NCBI GenBank assembly: GCA_003132145.1
Contig: PKWU01000002.1
Span: 1-55,763, forward strand
Reading direction: 5' to 3'
Source of the DNA: Granulicella sp.
GTDB lineage: Bacteria; Acidobacteriota; Terriglobia; Terriglobales; Acidobacteriaceae
DNA: 55,763 nt
Positions within the stretch are counted from its first letter, which is position 1. Each line of letters starts with the position of its first letter. Below are positions 38,819 to 46,950 of this stretch, piece after piece. A model generated the notes under the pieces. The model ran no database searches, was not told the origin of the DNA, and was given only the letters and a program-made list of their open reading frames with translations. The position numbers and the translations under genes are program-made.

Positions 38819-40174
38819 CTACCTGGCCTGGAAGAGCTTGAGGTCGATGGAGTCGGCCATGGCCTTGTAGCCCGCGTCGTTGGGATGGAGGTGGTCGCCG
38901 GAGTCGGCGATGGAGGAGAAGACGGCGGGATTGGCGGGGTCCTGGGTTGCCTTGTCGAAGTCGAGGACGGCGTCGACGAGTTTGGTGGTGCGAATCCACT
39001 GGTTGACGGCCTGACGGACCTGTTCGCCGGCGGGCGAGGCGTAGCCCGCGCCGACGTAGGGGGTCAGCGTTGCGGCGTAGACCCGGATGCCGTGGGTGTG
39101 GGCGCGCTCGGCGAGTTGGGAGAGGCCGACGATGAGATCGCCGGCGGTGACGAGATCATAGACGCGTGCGGGGTTGGGATCGTAGGCGTGGCCGATGTCG
39201 TTGATGCTCTCCATGAGGATGACGTAGCGGACGCCGGACTGGGCGAGGACATCACGGTCGAAGCGGGCGAGAGCGCTGGGGCCGTAGATGTCGTGCAGGA
39301 CGCCGTTGCCACCGATGCCCTCGTTGAGAACGGCGAGGCTGGCGGTGCGCGGGTCGGCCTGCAGGCGGCGGAAGAGGTCGTCGGGCCAGCGGAGGTTGGC
39401 GTTCCTGGTGCTGTGGGCGCCGTCGGTGATGCTGTCACCGAAGGCCACGATGGCGGCGTCCTGGGCGGGAACTTTGACATCGACTCCCTTGACGAAGGGC
39501 CAGGAGGAGATCTCGGCGGGGGACTGGAAGACCTGGGCGCCGACAACGTTGCCGGGCGCGGTGTAGCTGGTCTGGTCGGCGAAGGTGTGCACGGAGAGAT
39601 GGGCGATGGGCTGCGCAGGAAGGAAGAGGCTGATGGCGAGGTCGGAGGCGGCGGGGAGGTTGACCGCGGCGGGGTCGCTGACGACGAGCGCTCCGGGGGG
39701 GATGGTGACCGAGGTGCGTCCGCCAAAGGTGAGGCCGGCGGAAGAGACGAGATTGATGGTGCTTCCGCCCTGGCTGATGGCGACGTGGGCGGCGGCGATG
39801 GTGAGCGGGTCGGTGCCAAACTCGTTGGTGAAGACGACGCGCAGGATGGGACCTCCGAGGGAGACGTGGACGATCTCGCGGATCGTCGTGTCTGCCGCGC
39901 CGTAGACGAAGGCTGGTGGGCGGGCCGGCGGCGCGGGAGTTGGAGTGGCGGGAGCTGCGGCTTGCGGGGACGCGGCGGAAGTTGGAGTGGCTGGGACCGC
40001 GGGCGGGGTTGGGGCAGCGAGTGCGGCGGGAGGCGGCGTGGGACGGCCGTTGTTGGCGGCGATGGGCGCGGCGGCCCAGGTTCCGACCCAGTGGTTGGCG
40101 GGCGGCGCGGCGTATGCGGTTGCGGTGAGCGCAAGGAGGAGGGCCAGGCGGGAGAGGCGCGAGTGTGTCGTCAC
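38819..40174 (-). CDS. Secreted SGNH/GDSL-family esterase
   Basis: 451 residues. A signal peptide (SRLALLLALTATAYA) is followed by a Pro/Ala/Thr linker (45-88) inserted after the first strand (NHWVGTWAAAP). The four SGNH blocks are all present: GDSITDG with S248, the Gly in NEGIGGNG (285-291), N325 in MESINDIG, and D427/H430 in DSGDHLHPND. This two-domain type, with a beta domain (100-230) before the hydrolase, is typical of plant polysaccharide acetyl- or feruloyl-esterases. The substrate is not determined. It neighbours the TonB receptor and the secreted mutarotase, suggesting a carbohydrate-use cluster. Confidence 0.9.
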   Translation of the reverse strand: MTTHSRLSRLALLLALTATAYAAPPANHWVGTWAAAPIAANNGRPTPPPAALAAPTPPAVPATPTSAASPQAAAPATPTPAPPARPPAFVYGAADTTIREIVHVSLGGPILRVVFTNEFGTDPLTIAAAHVAISQGGSTINLVSSAGLTFGGRTSVTIPPGALVVSDPAAVNLPAASDLAISLFLPAQPIAHLSVHTFADQTSYTAPGNVVGAQVFQSPAEISSWPFVKGVDVKVPAQDAAIVAFGDSITDGAHSTRNANLRWPDDLFRRLQADPRTASLAVLNEGIGGNGVLHDIYGPSALARFDRDVLAQSGVRYVILMESINDIGHAYDPNPARVYDLVTAGDLIVGLSQLAERAHTHGIRVYAATLTPYVGAGYASPAGEQVRQAVNQWIRTTKLVDAVLDFDKATQDPANPAVFSSIADSGDHLHPNDAGYKAMADSIDLKLFQAR

Positions 40175-40371
40175 AGGATTGTCAACCTCGGAGGGAGAAT
40201 CTTCAGACGCACCATATTACTCTGGATGACAGGCCGGCGGCTTAGGCGGGTTTGGCGGATGCAGGCGGCTTTCACGTATAGTTGCATTCGGAACATGAAA
40301 GCAGGGAACAGGCAACAGGAAACAGAAAATCGGGCCGCGGAGGACGCGCGGGAAGAATGGATGATTGAAAA

Positions 40372-41502
40372 ATGATGACGATGAGATGGGCGCGAGTTAT
40401 TCTATTAACTATGATGACTACACTTGGAGCACAGGGCGCGGTAGCGGCCACCACGGTTACGAAGGCCGGGTTCGGCAAGCTGCCGGACGGAACGACTGCC
40501 GAGATCTACACGCTGAAGAACGCGGAGATTGAGGTGCGCATTACGAACTACGGCGCGCGCATCGTCTCGCTGCTGACGAAGGACCGCGACAGCAAGATGG
40601 GCGACGTGGTGCTGGGATACAACTCGGTGGAGGGGTATGTGGCCGAGGAGGCGTCGAAGACCTACGTTGGCGCAATCGTGGGGCGGTACGGCAACCGAAT
40701 CCGCAACGGGAAGTTCACAATCGACGGGCACCAGTACCAGATCCCGCTGAACAATGGCGCCAACGCGCTGCATGGTGGGCCGCATGGCTTCGACGACCAG
40801 ACGTGGACGGGCAAGGCGCTGCCCGATGGCGTGGAGATGTCGCTGGTGTCGAAGGACGGCGACATGGGATTTCCCGGCACGCTGACGCTGCATGTGCGCT
40901 ACACGCTGGTGGGCGATTCGCTGCACATCAACTACGCGGCAACGACCGACAAGACGACCGTAATCAATGTGACCAACCACGCCTACTTCAACCTTGCGGG
41001 CGAGGGGAGTGGGCCGATCCTGCCGGAGGTGCTCGAGATCAACGCGGACGAGTACACGCCGGTGGACGCGGGGCTGATTCCGGTGGGCGGAGCGAAGCCG
41101 GTGGCGGGAACTCCGTTCGACTTCAATAAGCCGACGGTGATCGGGGCGCGCATCAACGAGGCGAACGAGCAGTTGAAGTTTGGCGGCGGGTACGACCACA
41201 ACTGGATTCTGCGCGGCAAGCCGGGCGAGATGAAGGTGGCGGCGCGGGTCTACGATCCGAAGTCGGGACGCGTGCTGACGGAATCGACCACCGAGCCGGG
41301 CGTGCAGTTCTACTCCGGCAACGCCATCCCCGGCCTGTACAAGGGCAAGACGGGCGTGGTGTATGGGAAGTACGCGGGGTTCTGCCTGGAGACGCAGCAC
41401 TATCCCGACTCGCCGAACCAACCGGAGTTTCCCAGCACGCTGCTGAAGCCGGGAGTGACGATGCGGTCGGAGACGGTGTACGCGTTTTCGGTGCAGAAGT
41501 AG
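40372..41502 (+). CDS. galM: Secreted aldose 1-epimerase (mutarotase)
   Basis: 376 residues. A short signal peptide (RVILLTMMTTLGAQGAVA) precedes a complete galactose mutarotase domain. It includes NYGARIVSLLTKDRD, YVGAIVGRYGNRI, H203 in VTNHAYFNL, YDHNWIL and the catalytic E340 in GFCLETQHYPDSPN. It interconverts alpha and beta anomers of hexoses, here probably in the periplasm. Starts at 40372, 40375 and 40381 are all possible. The upstream 197 bases contain an A-rich repeat (ACAGGCAACAGGAAACAG at about 40305-40325). Confidence 0.93.
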   Translation: MMTMRWARVILLTMMTTLGAQGAVAATTVTKAGFGKLPDGTTAEIYTLKNAEIEVRITNYGARIVSLLTKDRDSKMGDVVLGYNSVEGYVAEEASKTYVGAIVGRYGNRIRNGKFTIDGHQYQIPLNNGANALHGGPHGFDDQTWTGKALPDGVEMSLVSKDGDMGFPGTLTLHVRYTLVGDSLHINYAATTDKTTVINVTNHAYFNLAGEGSGPILPEVLEINADEYTPVDAGLIPVGGAKPVAGTPFDFNKPTVIGARINEANEQLKFGGGYDHNWILRGKPGEMKVAARVYDPKSGRVLTESTTEPGVQFYSGNAIPGLYKGKTGVVYGKYAGFCLETQHYPDSPNQPEFPSTLLKPGVTMRSETVYAFSVQK

Positions 41503-41524
41503 GTCCGTAGAATGCTGAAATTGC

Positions 41525-41555
41525 CCCGCGCAGAGAGTCTGCGCGGGACAATTTT
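41525..41555 (+). terminator. Terminator after galM
   Basis: A 9-bp stem CCCGCGCAG, loop AGAGT, CTGCGCGGG, followed by ACAATTTTG. It lies 22 bases after the stop. Confidence 0.75.
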
Positions 41556-41582
41556 GTTAGCGCCGATTTCCCAATGGAGTAT

Positions 41583-41650
41583 TGACGGAACAAAGACAGA
41601 TACGGAGATTCTGGCCTTCGACTTCGCTCAGGCCAGAATGACGACGTGTT
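41583..41650. repeat. Dispersed repeat unit
   Basis: GATTCTGGCCTTCGACTTCG and then CTCAGGCCAGAATGACGACG form a hairpin (CTGGCCT / AGGCCAG). It is the same family as 3325-3550 and lies between the convergent galM and YpdA-like genes. Confidence 0.7.
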
Positions 41651-41681
41651 TTCTTCTCTCTACAGCAATCGTGAAGAAGCG

Positions 41682-42698
41682 TCAGCGCGGGTGGGGGAGC
41701 CTGAGCTGGAGGTCTTCGGCGATGAGCTTGCCGTGGAGGCGGCCGTTCTCGATGAAGATCTCGTTGGTGCGGCGGCCGGCGAGGATGACACCGGCGAGGT
41801 AGATGCCGGGGACGTTGGACTCCAGCGTCGCGGGGTTGCAGACGGGAGAGCGGTCGTTGGCCTCGTCGAAGCGGATGCCGAGCTGTTCGAGGAAGCTGAA
41901 GTCGGGGTGGTATCCGGTGAGGGCGAAGACGAAGTGGTTGGGAATTGAGACCTCGCCGCGGGGGGTGGCGATGGTGAGGTTGTCTTCGGCGATGCGCACG
42001 ACGGTGGAGGAGAAGAAGGCTGCGATCTCGCCGCTGGCGATGCGGTTGTTGATGTCAGGCAGGATCCAGTACTTCACATGGTTGTGCATCTGTGGGCCGC
42101 GATGGACCAGGGTGACGCGCGCGCCGTGACGCCAGAGGTCGAGCGCGGTGGTGGCGGCGGAGTTCTTGCCGCCGATGACGAGGACATCGAGGCCGAAGAA
42201 GGGATGCGGATCGTCGTAGTAGTGCTGCACCTTGCTGAGCTCTTCGCCGGGGACGTTGAGTTTGTTGGGCAGGTCGTAGTATCCGGTGGCGAGGACGAGC
42301 TTGCGCGCGCGGTGAGTGAGTGGGCGAGCGAAGCGGTCGGTGGTGTGGACGGTGAACTGGTCGTCGTGGCCGGAGATGCTCTGGACCGACTCGTAGGGGC
42401 GCAGGTTGAGCGAGTAGTGCTCGGCGACCTTGCGGTAGTACTCGAGCGCCTCCGCGCGGCAGGGCTTCTGGTGGGGGGTGGTGAAGGGGATGTCGCCGAT
42501 CTCCAGCAGCTCCGGCGTGGTGAAGAAGGTCATGTGCGCGGGGTAGTGGAAGAGCGAGTTGCAGAGACAGCCCTTGTCGACCACGAGCGCGGTGAATCCG
42601 CGGCGCTGGGCCTCTATGGCGCAGGCCAAGCCGGTGGGGCCGGAGCCGATGACGAGCAGGTCGTAGAGGGGAAGCTCAGCTTGCCGAGGGTTAGCCAT
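41682..42698 (-). CDS. ypdA: YpdA-family FAD/NADPH oxidoreductase (probable bacillithiol disulfide reductase)
   Basis: 338 residues. It has two nucleotide-binding Rossmann motifs: FAD GSGPTG (18-23) and NADPH VIGGKNSAATTALDLWR (about 173). Family marks are HMTFFTTPELLEIGDIPF near the N-terminus and VCNPATLESNVPGIYLAGVI near the C-terminus. YpdA (Bdr) reduces oxidised bacillithiol in Firmicutes. Bacillithiol genes have also been noted in Acidobacteria, but none lies in this window. The assignment is by family; the substrate is inferred. It stands alone and converges with galM. Confidence 0.82.
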   Translation of the reverse strand: MANPRQAELPLYDLLVIGSGPTGLACAIEAQRRGFTALVVDKGCLCNSLFHYPAHMTFFTTPELLEIGDIPFTTPHQKPCRAEALEYYRKVAEHYSLNLRPYESVQSISGHDDQFTVHTTDRFARPLTHRARKLVLATGYYDLPNKLNVPGEELSKVQHYYDDPHPFFGLDVLVIGGKNSAATTALDLWRHGARVTLVHRGPQMHNHVKYWILPDINNRIASGEIAAFFSSTVVRIAEDNLTIATPRGEVSIPNHFVFALTGYHPDFSFLEQLGIRFDEANDRSPVCNPATLESNVPGIYLAGVILAGRRTNEIFIENGRLHGKLIAEDLQLRLPHPR

Positions 42699-42780
42699 CC
42701 ATCGATATTACAGAAGCGCAAGCCTGGTGCATATAACACAAAACGATCATCTGAACGACTTTTGAGCCTACGGCTTCGGC

Positions 42781-43518
42781 TTACAGCTCGACCAGCTTGT
42801 GGGCGATGGCGAAGAGCGCGAGTTCAAGGCGGGTGGAGACTCCGGTCTTGTCGAAGACGTTGGAGAGGTGGCGCTTGACGGTCTCCTCGCTGATGGAGAA
42901 CTGCGTGGCGATGTCGCGGTTGCTGCAACCTTCGACGATGCAGGTGACGACTTCGAGTTCGCGTGGGGTGAGGCCGTAGGTCTTGCGTTCGGGCACTGCG
43001 GCGGCCTGCGCCTGCAGCTCCTGCAGGGCCTTGAGGAGGTTTGCGACGCGCTCGCCTCCGATCCAGTAGTCGCCGCCGAGGACCGCGCGCAACGCCTCCG
43101 TGAGGTCTCCGGCGACGGAGTCCTTGAGGATGATTCCGCGCGCGCCGATCTGCAGCGCCTCGATGATCTGCTGCTGCGAGATGGTGCTGGTGAGAAGGAC
43201 GATTTTTACGCGCGGCGACTTGGTCATGATGGCGCGCATGGCCTCGAGGCCGGGAAGGCGCGGCATCAGCAGGTCGAGCAGCAGGATGTCCGGCTCGAGT
43301 TCGATGGTCTGGGTGATGGCATCGTCTCCGTCCTCCGCCTCGCCGACCACCTCGAAGCCCGGCTCGTTGAGCAGCATGTTGCGGACGCCAAAGCGGACCA
43401 CGGGATGATCGTCCGCGACGACGATGCGGATGGTGGGCAGGGCAGGGGCGGCAGGGGAAGATTTCGCGGAGGAAGATTTTCTTGCGGGCTGCCGAATGTT
43501 TGCGGCTTTTGCAGGCAT
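42781..43518 (-). CDS. NarL/LuxR-family response regulator
   Basis: 245 residues. An N-terminal Ala/Pro/Lys/Ser tail (1-28) precedes a receiver domain (IRIVVADDHPVV, phospho-acceptor D82 in LLLDLLMPRLPG, Lys at ILKDS). A LuxR helix-turn-helix follows (LTPRELEVVTCIVEGCSNRD, then IATQFSISEETVKRHLSNVF). It is a transcription factor activated by phosphorylation. It is transcribed 38 bases after the receiver-Hpt gene, so the two make an operon. No histidine kinase gene is in the window. Confidence 0.93.
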   Translation of the reverse strand: MPAKAANIRQPARKSSSAKSSPAAPALPTIRIVVADDHPVVRFGVRNMLLNEPGFEVVGEAEDGDDAITQTIELEPDILLLDLLMPRLPGLEAMRAIMTKSPRVKIVLLTSTISQQQIIEALQIGARGIILKDSVAGDLTEALRAVLGGDYWIGGERVANLLKALQELQAQAAAVPERKTYGLTPRELEVVTCIVEGCSNRDIATQFSISEETVKRHLSNVFDKTGVSTRLELALFAIAHKLVEL

Positions 43519-43556
43519 TTTCCGTTACCTCCACAACTCGGCTGGGGCACCTTCGC

Positions 43557-44471
43557 TCAGACGCGTGACCCAAGGATACGCTCAAGCCGGTCGCATGCGG
43601 CGGAGAACTCATCAAGAGAGTTAACCTCTTCCGCTCCCGTGGTTTCGGCAGCTTCCAGGCCGCGTGCCTCCAACTGGGCCGCCATCCGGTGCAATTCGGT
43701 TGCGCCCAGCATACCGCAGCCACCCTTGATTGCGTGGGCCTGGCGAACGAACTGTTCCGCATCGCGCGAGGCCGCCAACTGGCGCATGGAGTGGATGCGT
43801 TTGCGTGTGTCGTTCAGGCACAGCGCGTACATCTGGTGGAGCTGCGGCACAGGCATGGAAGCTGCAAGCTGCCGATAGATTGTCTCGTTCAACACGGGCA
43901 GGTCGCTGGAGCTGCCGCCGAGGCCGGTCTCCGCGGACTCAACCTGTTGCGGATGGCGGCGCTCATCTTTTATTGATGCGGGCTGCGGCGCAGAAGAGGC
44001 GGCGATCGAGATTAACCTTGAGTTGGACGGAGACCGGCTGGCGGGGCCGTGGACGACGGTCCACCTTTCTCGCCTGGCTGGAGTTTTGATGGCGCCGGAT
44101 GGAGGATTGCGCGCCGCGAGCATGGCTGCGACATCCTTCATTGTGAAGGGCTTCAGGAGAAATCCGTCGAAGCGCGCGATAACCTGGTCGGGCGGGCGGC
44201 TTGCGCTGATCAACAGCAGGAGGGTCTGCGGGGGGCAGAAGCTGCGGAGTTCGCCGGCCAGCCGGGAGCCGGCGAGGCCCGGCATCTTCGCGTCGGCGAG
44301 CACGAGGCCGGGCGCGGTGGCGGAGTGGTGAATCTGTGTGATCGCGTCCTCGCCGGAGTCAACGCAGACGACCTCGTAGCCTTCGGCCTGGAGCAGCACG
44401 CGGAGCAGGTCGCGGCTCATCGCGTCGTCGTCGATGACCAGCACACGCATCGGCTTAGATTGCGATGTCAT
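43557..44471 (-). CDS. Receiver-Hpt phosphorelay protein
   Basis: 304 residues from ATG 44471. Receiver domain: VLVIDDDAMSRDLL, D60 in VLADAKMPG, K108 in FLLKPFT. A Ser/Pro/Arg-rich linker (122-190) leads to an Hpt four-helix bundle with H246 in FVRQAHAIKGGCGMLGATEL. It can therefore accept phosphate on Asp and carry it on His, as a relay between a hybrid kinase elsewhere and the LuxR regulator downstream. The frame is open to 44642 through the repeat element at 44574-44685, which is not coding. The ribosome site is weak. Confidence 0.88.
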   Translation of the reverse strand: MTSQSKPMRVLVIDDDAMSRDLLRVLLQAEGYEVVCVDSGEDAITQIHHSATAPGLVLADAKMPGLAGSRLAGELRSFCPPQTLLLLISASRPPDQVIARFDGFLLKPFTMKDVAAMLAARNPPSGAIKTPARRERWTVVHGPASRSPSNSRLISIAASSAPQPASIKDERRHPQQVESAETGLGGSSSDLPVLNETIYRQLAASMPVPQLHQMYALCLNDTRKRIHSMRQLAASRDAEQFVRQAHAIKGGCGMLGATELHRMAAQLEARGLEAAETTGAEEVNSLDEFSAACDRLERILGSRV

Positions 44472-44573
44472 GATTGCCGAGTAGAGTAACAGGCACAGCA
44501 TCCGAGCGCCACTGGGCGGGTTTATGCGACCGCGGTGCGCCGGTGTCGTGACCCGGCTGCGGCCCAGGCGTGC

Positions 44574-44685
44574 GAGTATTTTCACAGTAGGTATAGAGTG
44601 GGGCGATAGAAGCCTGCGTGGTTTTTCCTCAAGAAAAACCACATTGCATGATCTTTCCGACAGCGCAGAACCTGTGAAAATACTC
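44574..44685. repeat. IR-bounded hairpin element, copy 1
   Basis: A perfect 14-bp terminal inverted repeat, GAGTATTTTCACAG (44574-44587) and CTGTGAAAATACTC (44672-44685), encloses a central 10-bp hairpin GTGGTTTTTC, CTCAA, GAAAAACCAC (44618-44642). Read on the minus strand it has the same plan as 54663-54777. It lies between two divergent genes, 44471 and 44748. Confidence 0.9.
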
Positions 44686-44747
44686 TAGAGTAGTGCGATG
44701 GCAGACGAGGACGAGTCGGCGCTGGGCGCGGAGTTCGGGGGCGGGCG

Positions 44748-46154
44748 ATGAGGGCTGCGGCGCTGTTGGCGATTCTGCTATGGCAGGCGGCTGCGGGGAA
44801 CGAGCCTCCGGTGGCAGAGCCGGGGGCGATGCAGTATGAGCGCGCGATTCGCGTGGCTGGTGGCGCGGGACAGGCGTGCGCGGCGCTGGATGCGGCGATC
44901 TTTCCCCATGCCGCGCCGTCGCTGACGGACTTGCGAATCTTTCCGGCGGAGGCGGCGGCTTCTGGCGCCGCGGTGCATGAGGTCCCTTACGCGATCACGC
45001 TGAGCGAGGCGGCGAGCGAGGAGACCGTGACGGCGCGAGTGCTGAATCTCGGCACGGGCGCGAACGAGAGGAGGGGAAGCGGGCAGATTGCCTTCGATCT
45101 GGAGATGCCGCAGCGTGCCTACACGGATGTGACGCTCGAACTCGATCCGTCGGTGCATGACTTTGTCGCAACGGCGACGGTTAGTGGTTCGGACGTGCCG
45201 GGCGGGCGCGGCAAGGCCACAGCGCTGGGTTCGTTCACGCTCTTCGATCTGGCTTCGCAGCGGCTCTCGCGGGACACGAGGATTCCGCTCGAGGAGTCGA
45301 CGTTCAAGTACCTCCATGTGGTGCTGAGTGTTTCGCCCGCGTCGGGCTCTGCGGCGGCGAGATTTGTTCCGGGGATGGTGCGGGGCGCGACGGTGCCGCC
45401 GAGCCGCGAGGCGCAGACGATCTACACGACGGTCGCGAACGTCCGTGTCCCAACCACCGGCGTTCTGGCCACTCCCCGCAGGACGCGATTCGATCTTGCC
45501 CTTCCGCTTCGTGTCCCGGTGGAGCGAGTTTCCTTCGATATTGCGCCCGGCTATAGCGGCAACTTCAGCCGGGACGTGACGATCCATGCGAGATCGAATC
45601 CCGACGCGACGAACCCCACGGAGAGCCTTCCTGTGGAGACCGTGACCGGAAGCATCTATCGGGTCCACTCCACGCTGGACGGGCACACGATCGACCGGCA
45701 GGAAGTATCGGTTCCGGCGGTGCTGGGAGCCAATTTGCAGCACGCCGCCCGCGTCTGGATCGAGATCGAGAACGGCGACGACCAGCCGCTGCCGATTGCG
45801 GCGGTGCGGCTGGAGATGCGCCAGAGGAAGATCTGCTTCGAGGCTCCTGCCGCTCCATCCACCGACTCCGGTGCAATTCATGGCTCTGACGCAAGCAGTA
45901 ACCTGGCTCTGTTCTATGGCGATTCCAGGCTGACTGCGCCGGAGTATGACACTGCGCGGCTGTTTGTGGCGTCGCGCACGGCCCTGGCGGCGGAGCTTGG
46001 GCCGGAGGAGCTGAATGCGAACTATCGCGCTCCGGCGGCGGAGCTTCGTCCCTTTGCGGAGCGGCATCCTGAGGCGCTCTGGATCGCGCTGATTGCGGCG
46101 ATCTGCGCGCTGGGCCTTGTGGCGCTGAAGGCTGCGCGGAATGTGGGGCGATGA
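44748..46154 (+). CDS. Secreted, C-terminally anchored protein resembling DUF3999
   Basis: 468 residues. The signal peptide (AAALLAILLWQAAAG) is short. The body is beta-rich: MQYERAIRVAGGAGQACAAL, LTDLRIFPAEAAASG and VPYAITLSEAA. One C-terminal TM segment (ALWIALIAAICALGLVALKA) precedes a basic end. This resembles DUF3999 proteins of proteobacteria, often next to membrane-bound DUF2339 proteins, but that partner is absent here. The function is not known. ATG 44748 is chosen from the signal peptide; the ribosome site GGGGGCGGGCG is fair. Confidence 0.6.
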   Translation: MRAAALLAILLWQAAAGNEPPVAEPGAMQYERAIRVAGGAGQACAALDAAIFPHAAPSLTDLRIFPAEAAASGAAVHEVPYAITLSEAASEETVTARVLNLGTGANERRGSGQIAFDLEMPQRAYTDVTLELDPSVHDFVATATVSGSDVPGGRGKATALGSFTLFDLASQRLSRDTRIPLEESTFKYLHVVLSVSPASGSAAARFVPGMVRGATVPPSREAQTIYTTVANVRVPTTGVLATPRRTRFDLALPLRVPVERVSFDIAPGYSGNFSRDVTIHARSNPDATNPTESLPVETVTGSIYRVHSTLDGHTIDRQEVSVPAVLGANLQHAARVWIEIENGDDQPLPIAAVRLEMRQRKICFEAPAAPSTDSGAIHGSDASSNLALFYGDSRLTAPEYDTARLFVASRTALAAELGPEELNANYRAPAAELRPFAERHPEALWIALIAAICALGLVALKAARNVGR

Positions 46155-46186
46155 CCCTACGTTAACCAATTAGTTATTAGCTACCT

Positions 46187-46206
46187 CCCCCCTCCCCCCC
46201 CTCCCC
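46187..46206 (-). other. G-quadruplex-forming tract (minus strand)
   Basis: On the minus strand the tract is four, eight and six Gs separated by single As, which is enough for four stacked G runs. It starts 33 bases after the stop of the DUF3999-like gene. It may affect transcription or replication; this is inferred from composition. Confidence 0.5.
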
Positions 46207-46301
46207 GGGGTATCTTGTGGAGAAATCTTTATGAATCTGTGCTTTGCATGGGGTGTATGTCTGTAAAGTAGTCGAAATAAACGAGTTGCTTACAGATTAT
46301 T

Positions 46302-46516
46302 CTTAATCAATGACTTGCGGTTGGGCAAGCGGGAAATTTCGGCGAAAGAGCAAAGAAAAGAAGCCCGGCGCGTACGCAGGGCTTCTCTCTCATCTCTCTA
46401 CTACCTCTATTATACGCGCTGGAGGGAAACTACTATGCCAACTATTTTTTTGGTGGAAGTGGTTGGTGGGATGTGGGTTAGGTGGATTTTCGAGGGTCGA
46501 GGGGCTTGACACGCGG
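46302..46516 (+). repeat. Repeated leader module, copy 2 (hairpin plus short ORF)
   Basis: This matches 31308-31490. The hairpin is AGAAGCCC, 12-base loop, GGGCTTCT (46359-46386). CTATTATACGC, TGGAGGGAAACTACTATGCC and TTCGAGGGTCGAGGGGCTTGACA follow. The stem bases differ from copy 1, but the pairing and the 48-base distance to the ATG are retained. The stretch 46207-46301 before it is AT-rich and gene-free. Confidence 0.75.
46435..46509 (+). CDS. Short ORF of the repeated leader module (24 residues)
   Basis: The peptide starts MPTIFLVEVVGGMWVRW and ends in FEGRGA, after the same GGAGGGAAACTACT ribosome site as the ORF at 31410. It is hydrophobic with one charged tail. The start MPTIF resembles DUF4160 proteins, but nothing of the rest is present. 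It could be a translated small peptide or a remnant. Confidence 0.35.
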   Translation: MPTIFLVEVVGGMWVRWIFEGRGA

Positions 46517-46563
46517 ATTTGCTGGGGAATTTGCGTAAAAAATTTGTTGGAGGGGTGACGCGA

Positions 46564-46615
46564 AACCCAGGTCTCAGAAGCGAAGAGCCTGTCCTGAGCG
46601 AAGTCGCACGATGGG
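46564..46615. repeat. Chimeric REP-like unit
   Basis: ACCCAGGTCTCAGAAGCGA is identical to the unit inside hisS (8648-8680). Here it runs on into GAGCCTGTCCTGAGCGAAGT, the other dispersed-repeat family. It ends 30 bases before the RHH gene. Confidence 0.7.
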
Positions 46616-46645
46616 GGAAGGCCACCCGTGAGGAGGTGAAACTCT

Positions 46646-46921
46646 ATGAAGAAAACTCGTAGCAAGAATTCAGCGACGGCGGAGAGCATCGCGAGGATGG
46701 CGGACAAGGGAAAGGATGTGTCGCGCTTTTTCACGAATGCCGGGCGGATGATGACACCGGTGCAGAGGGTGAATGTGGACTTCACGGCTTCCATGCTCGA
46801 CGAGCTGGACCGCGAGGCCAGGGAGTTGAACATCAGCCGTCAGGCGGTGATCAAGACGCTGCTGCGGCGGGCGCTCAATGAGCAGTATGTGGCTGCGGCA
46901 GCGAGGCCGGCGATGAAGTAG
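46646..46921 (+). CDS. Ribbon-helix-helix (CopG/BrnA-like) regulator, orphan antitoxin-like
   Basis: 91 residues. The C-terminal half is an RHH domain: RVNVDFTASMLDELDREA, then LNISRQAVIKTLLRRALNE. The N-terminal half (SIARMADKGKDVSRFF) is polar. RHH proteins bind operator DNA as dimers, and many are antitoxins. An excellent ribosome site (GAGGAGGTG) precedes the ATG. No toxin gene lies on the same strand next to it. The next gene is a ParE-like toxin on the other strand that has its own antitoxin. It may be an orphan regulator or one half of a broken pair. Confidence 0.75.
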   Translation: MKKTRSKNSATAESIARMADKGKDVSRFFTNAGRMMTPVQRVNVDFTASMLDELDREARELNISRQAVIKTLLRRALNEQYVAAAARPAMK

Positions 46922-46950
46922 CTATCGAAGCGGTCGCTTCGGAATCCGTC

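Noticed and set aside
38885-40375. A 496-residue open frame opposite the GDSL esterase
   Set aside because: The composition is that of a codon-shadow frame, and the esterase on the other strand has all four SGNH blocks.
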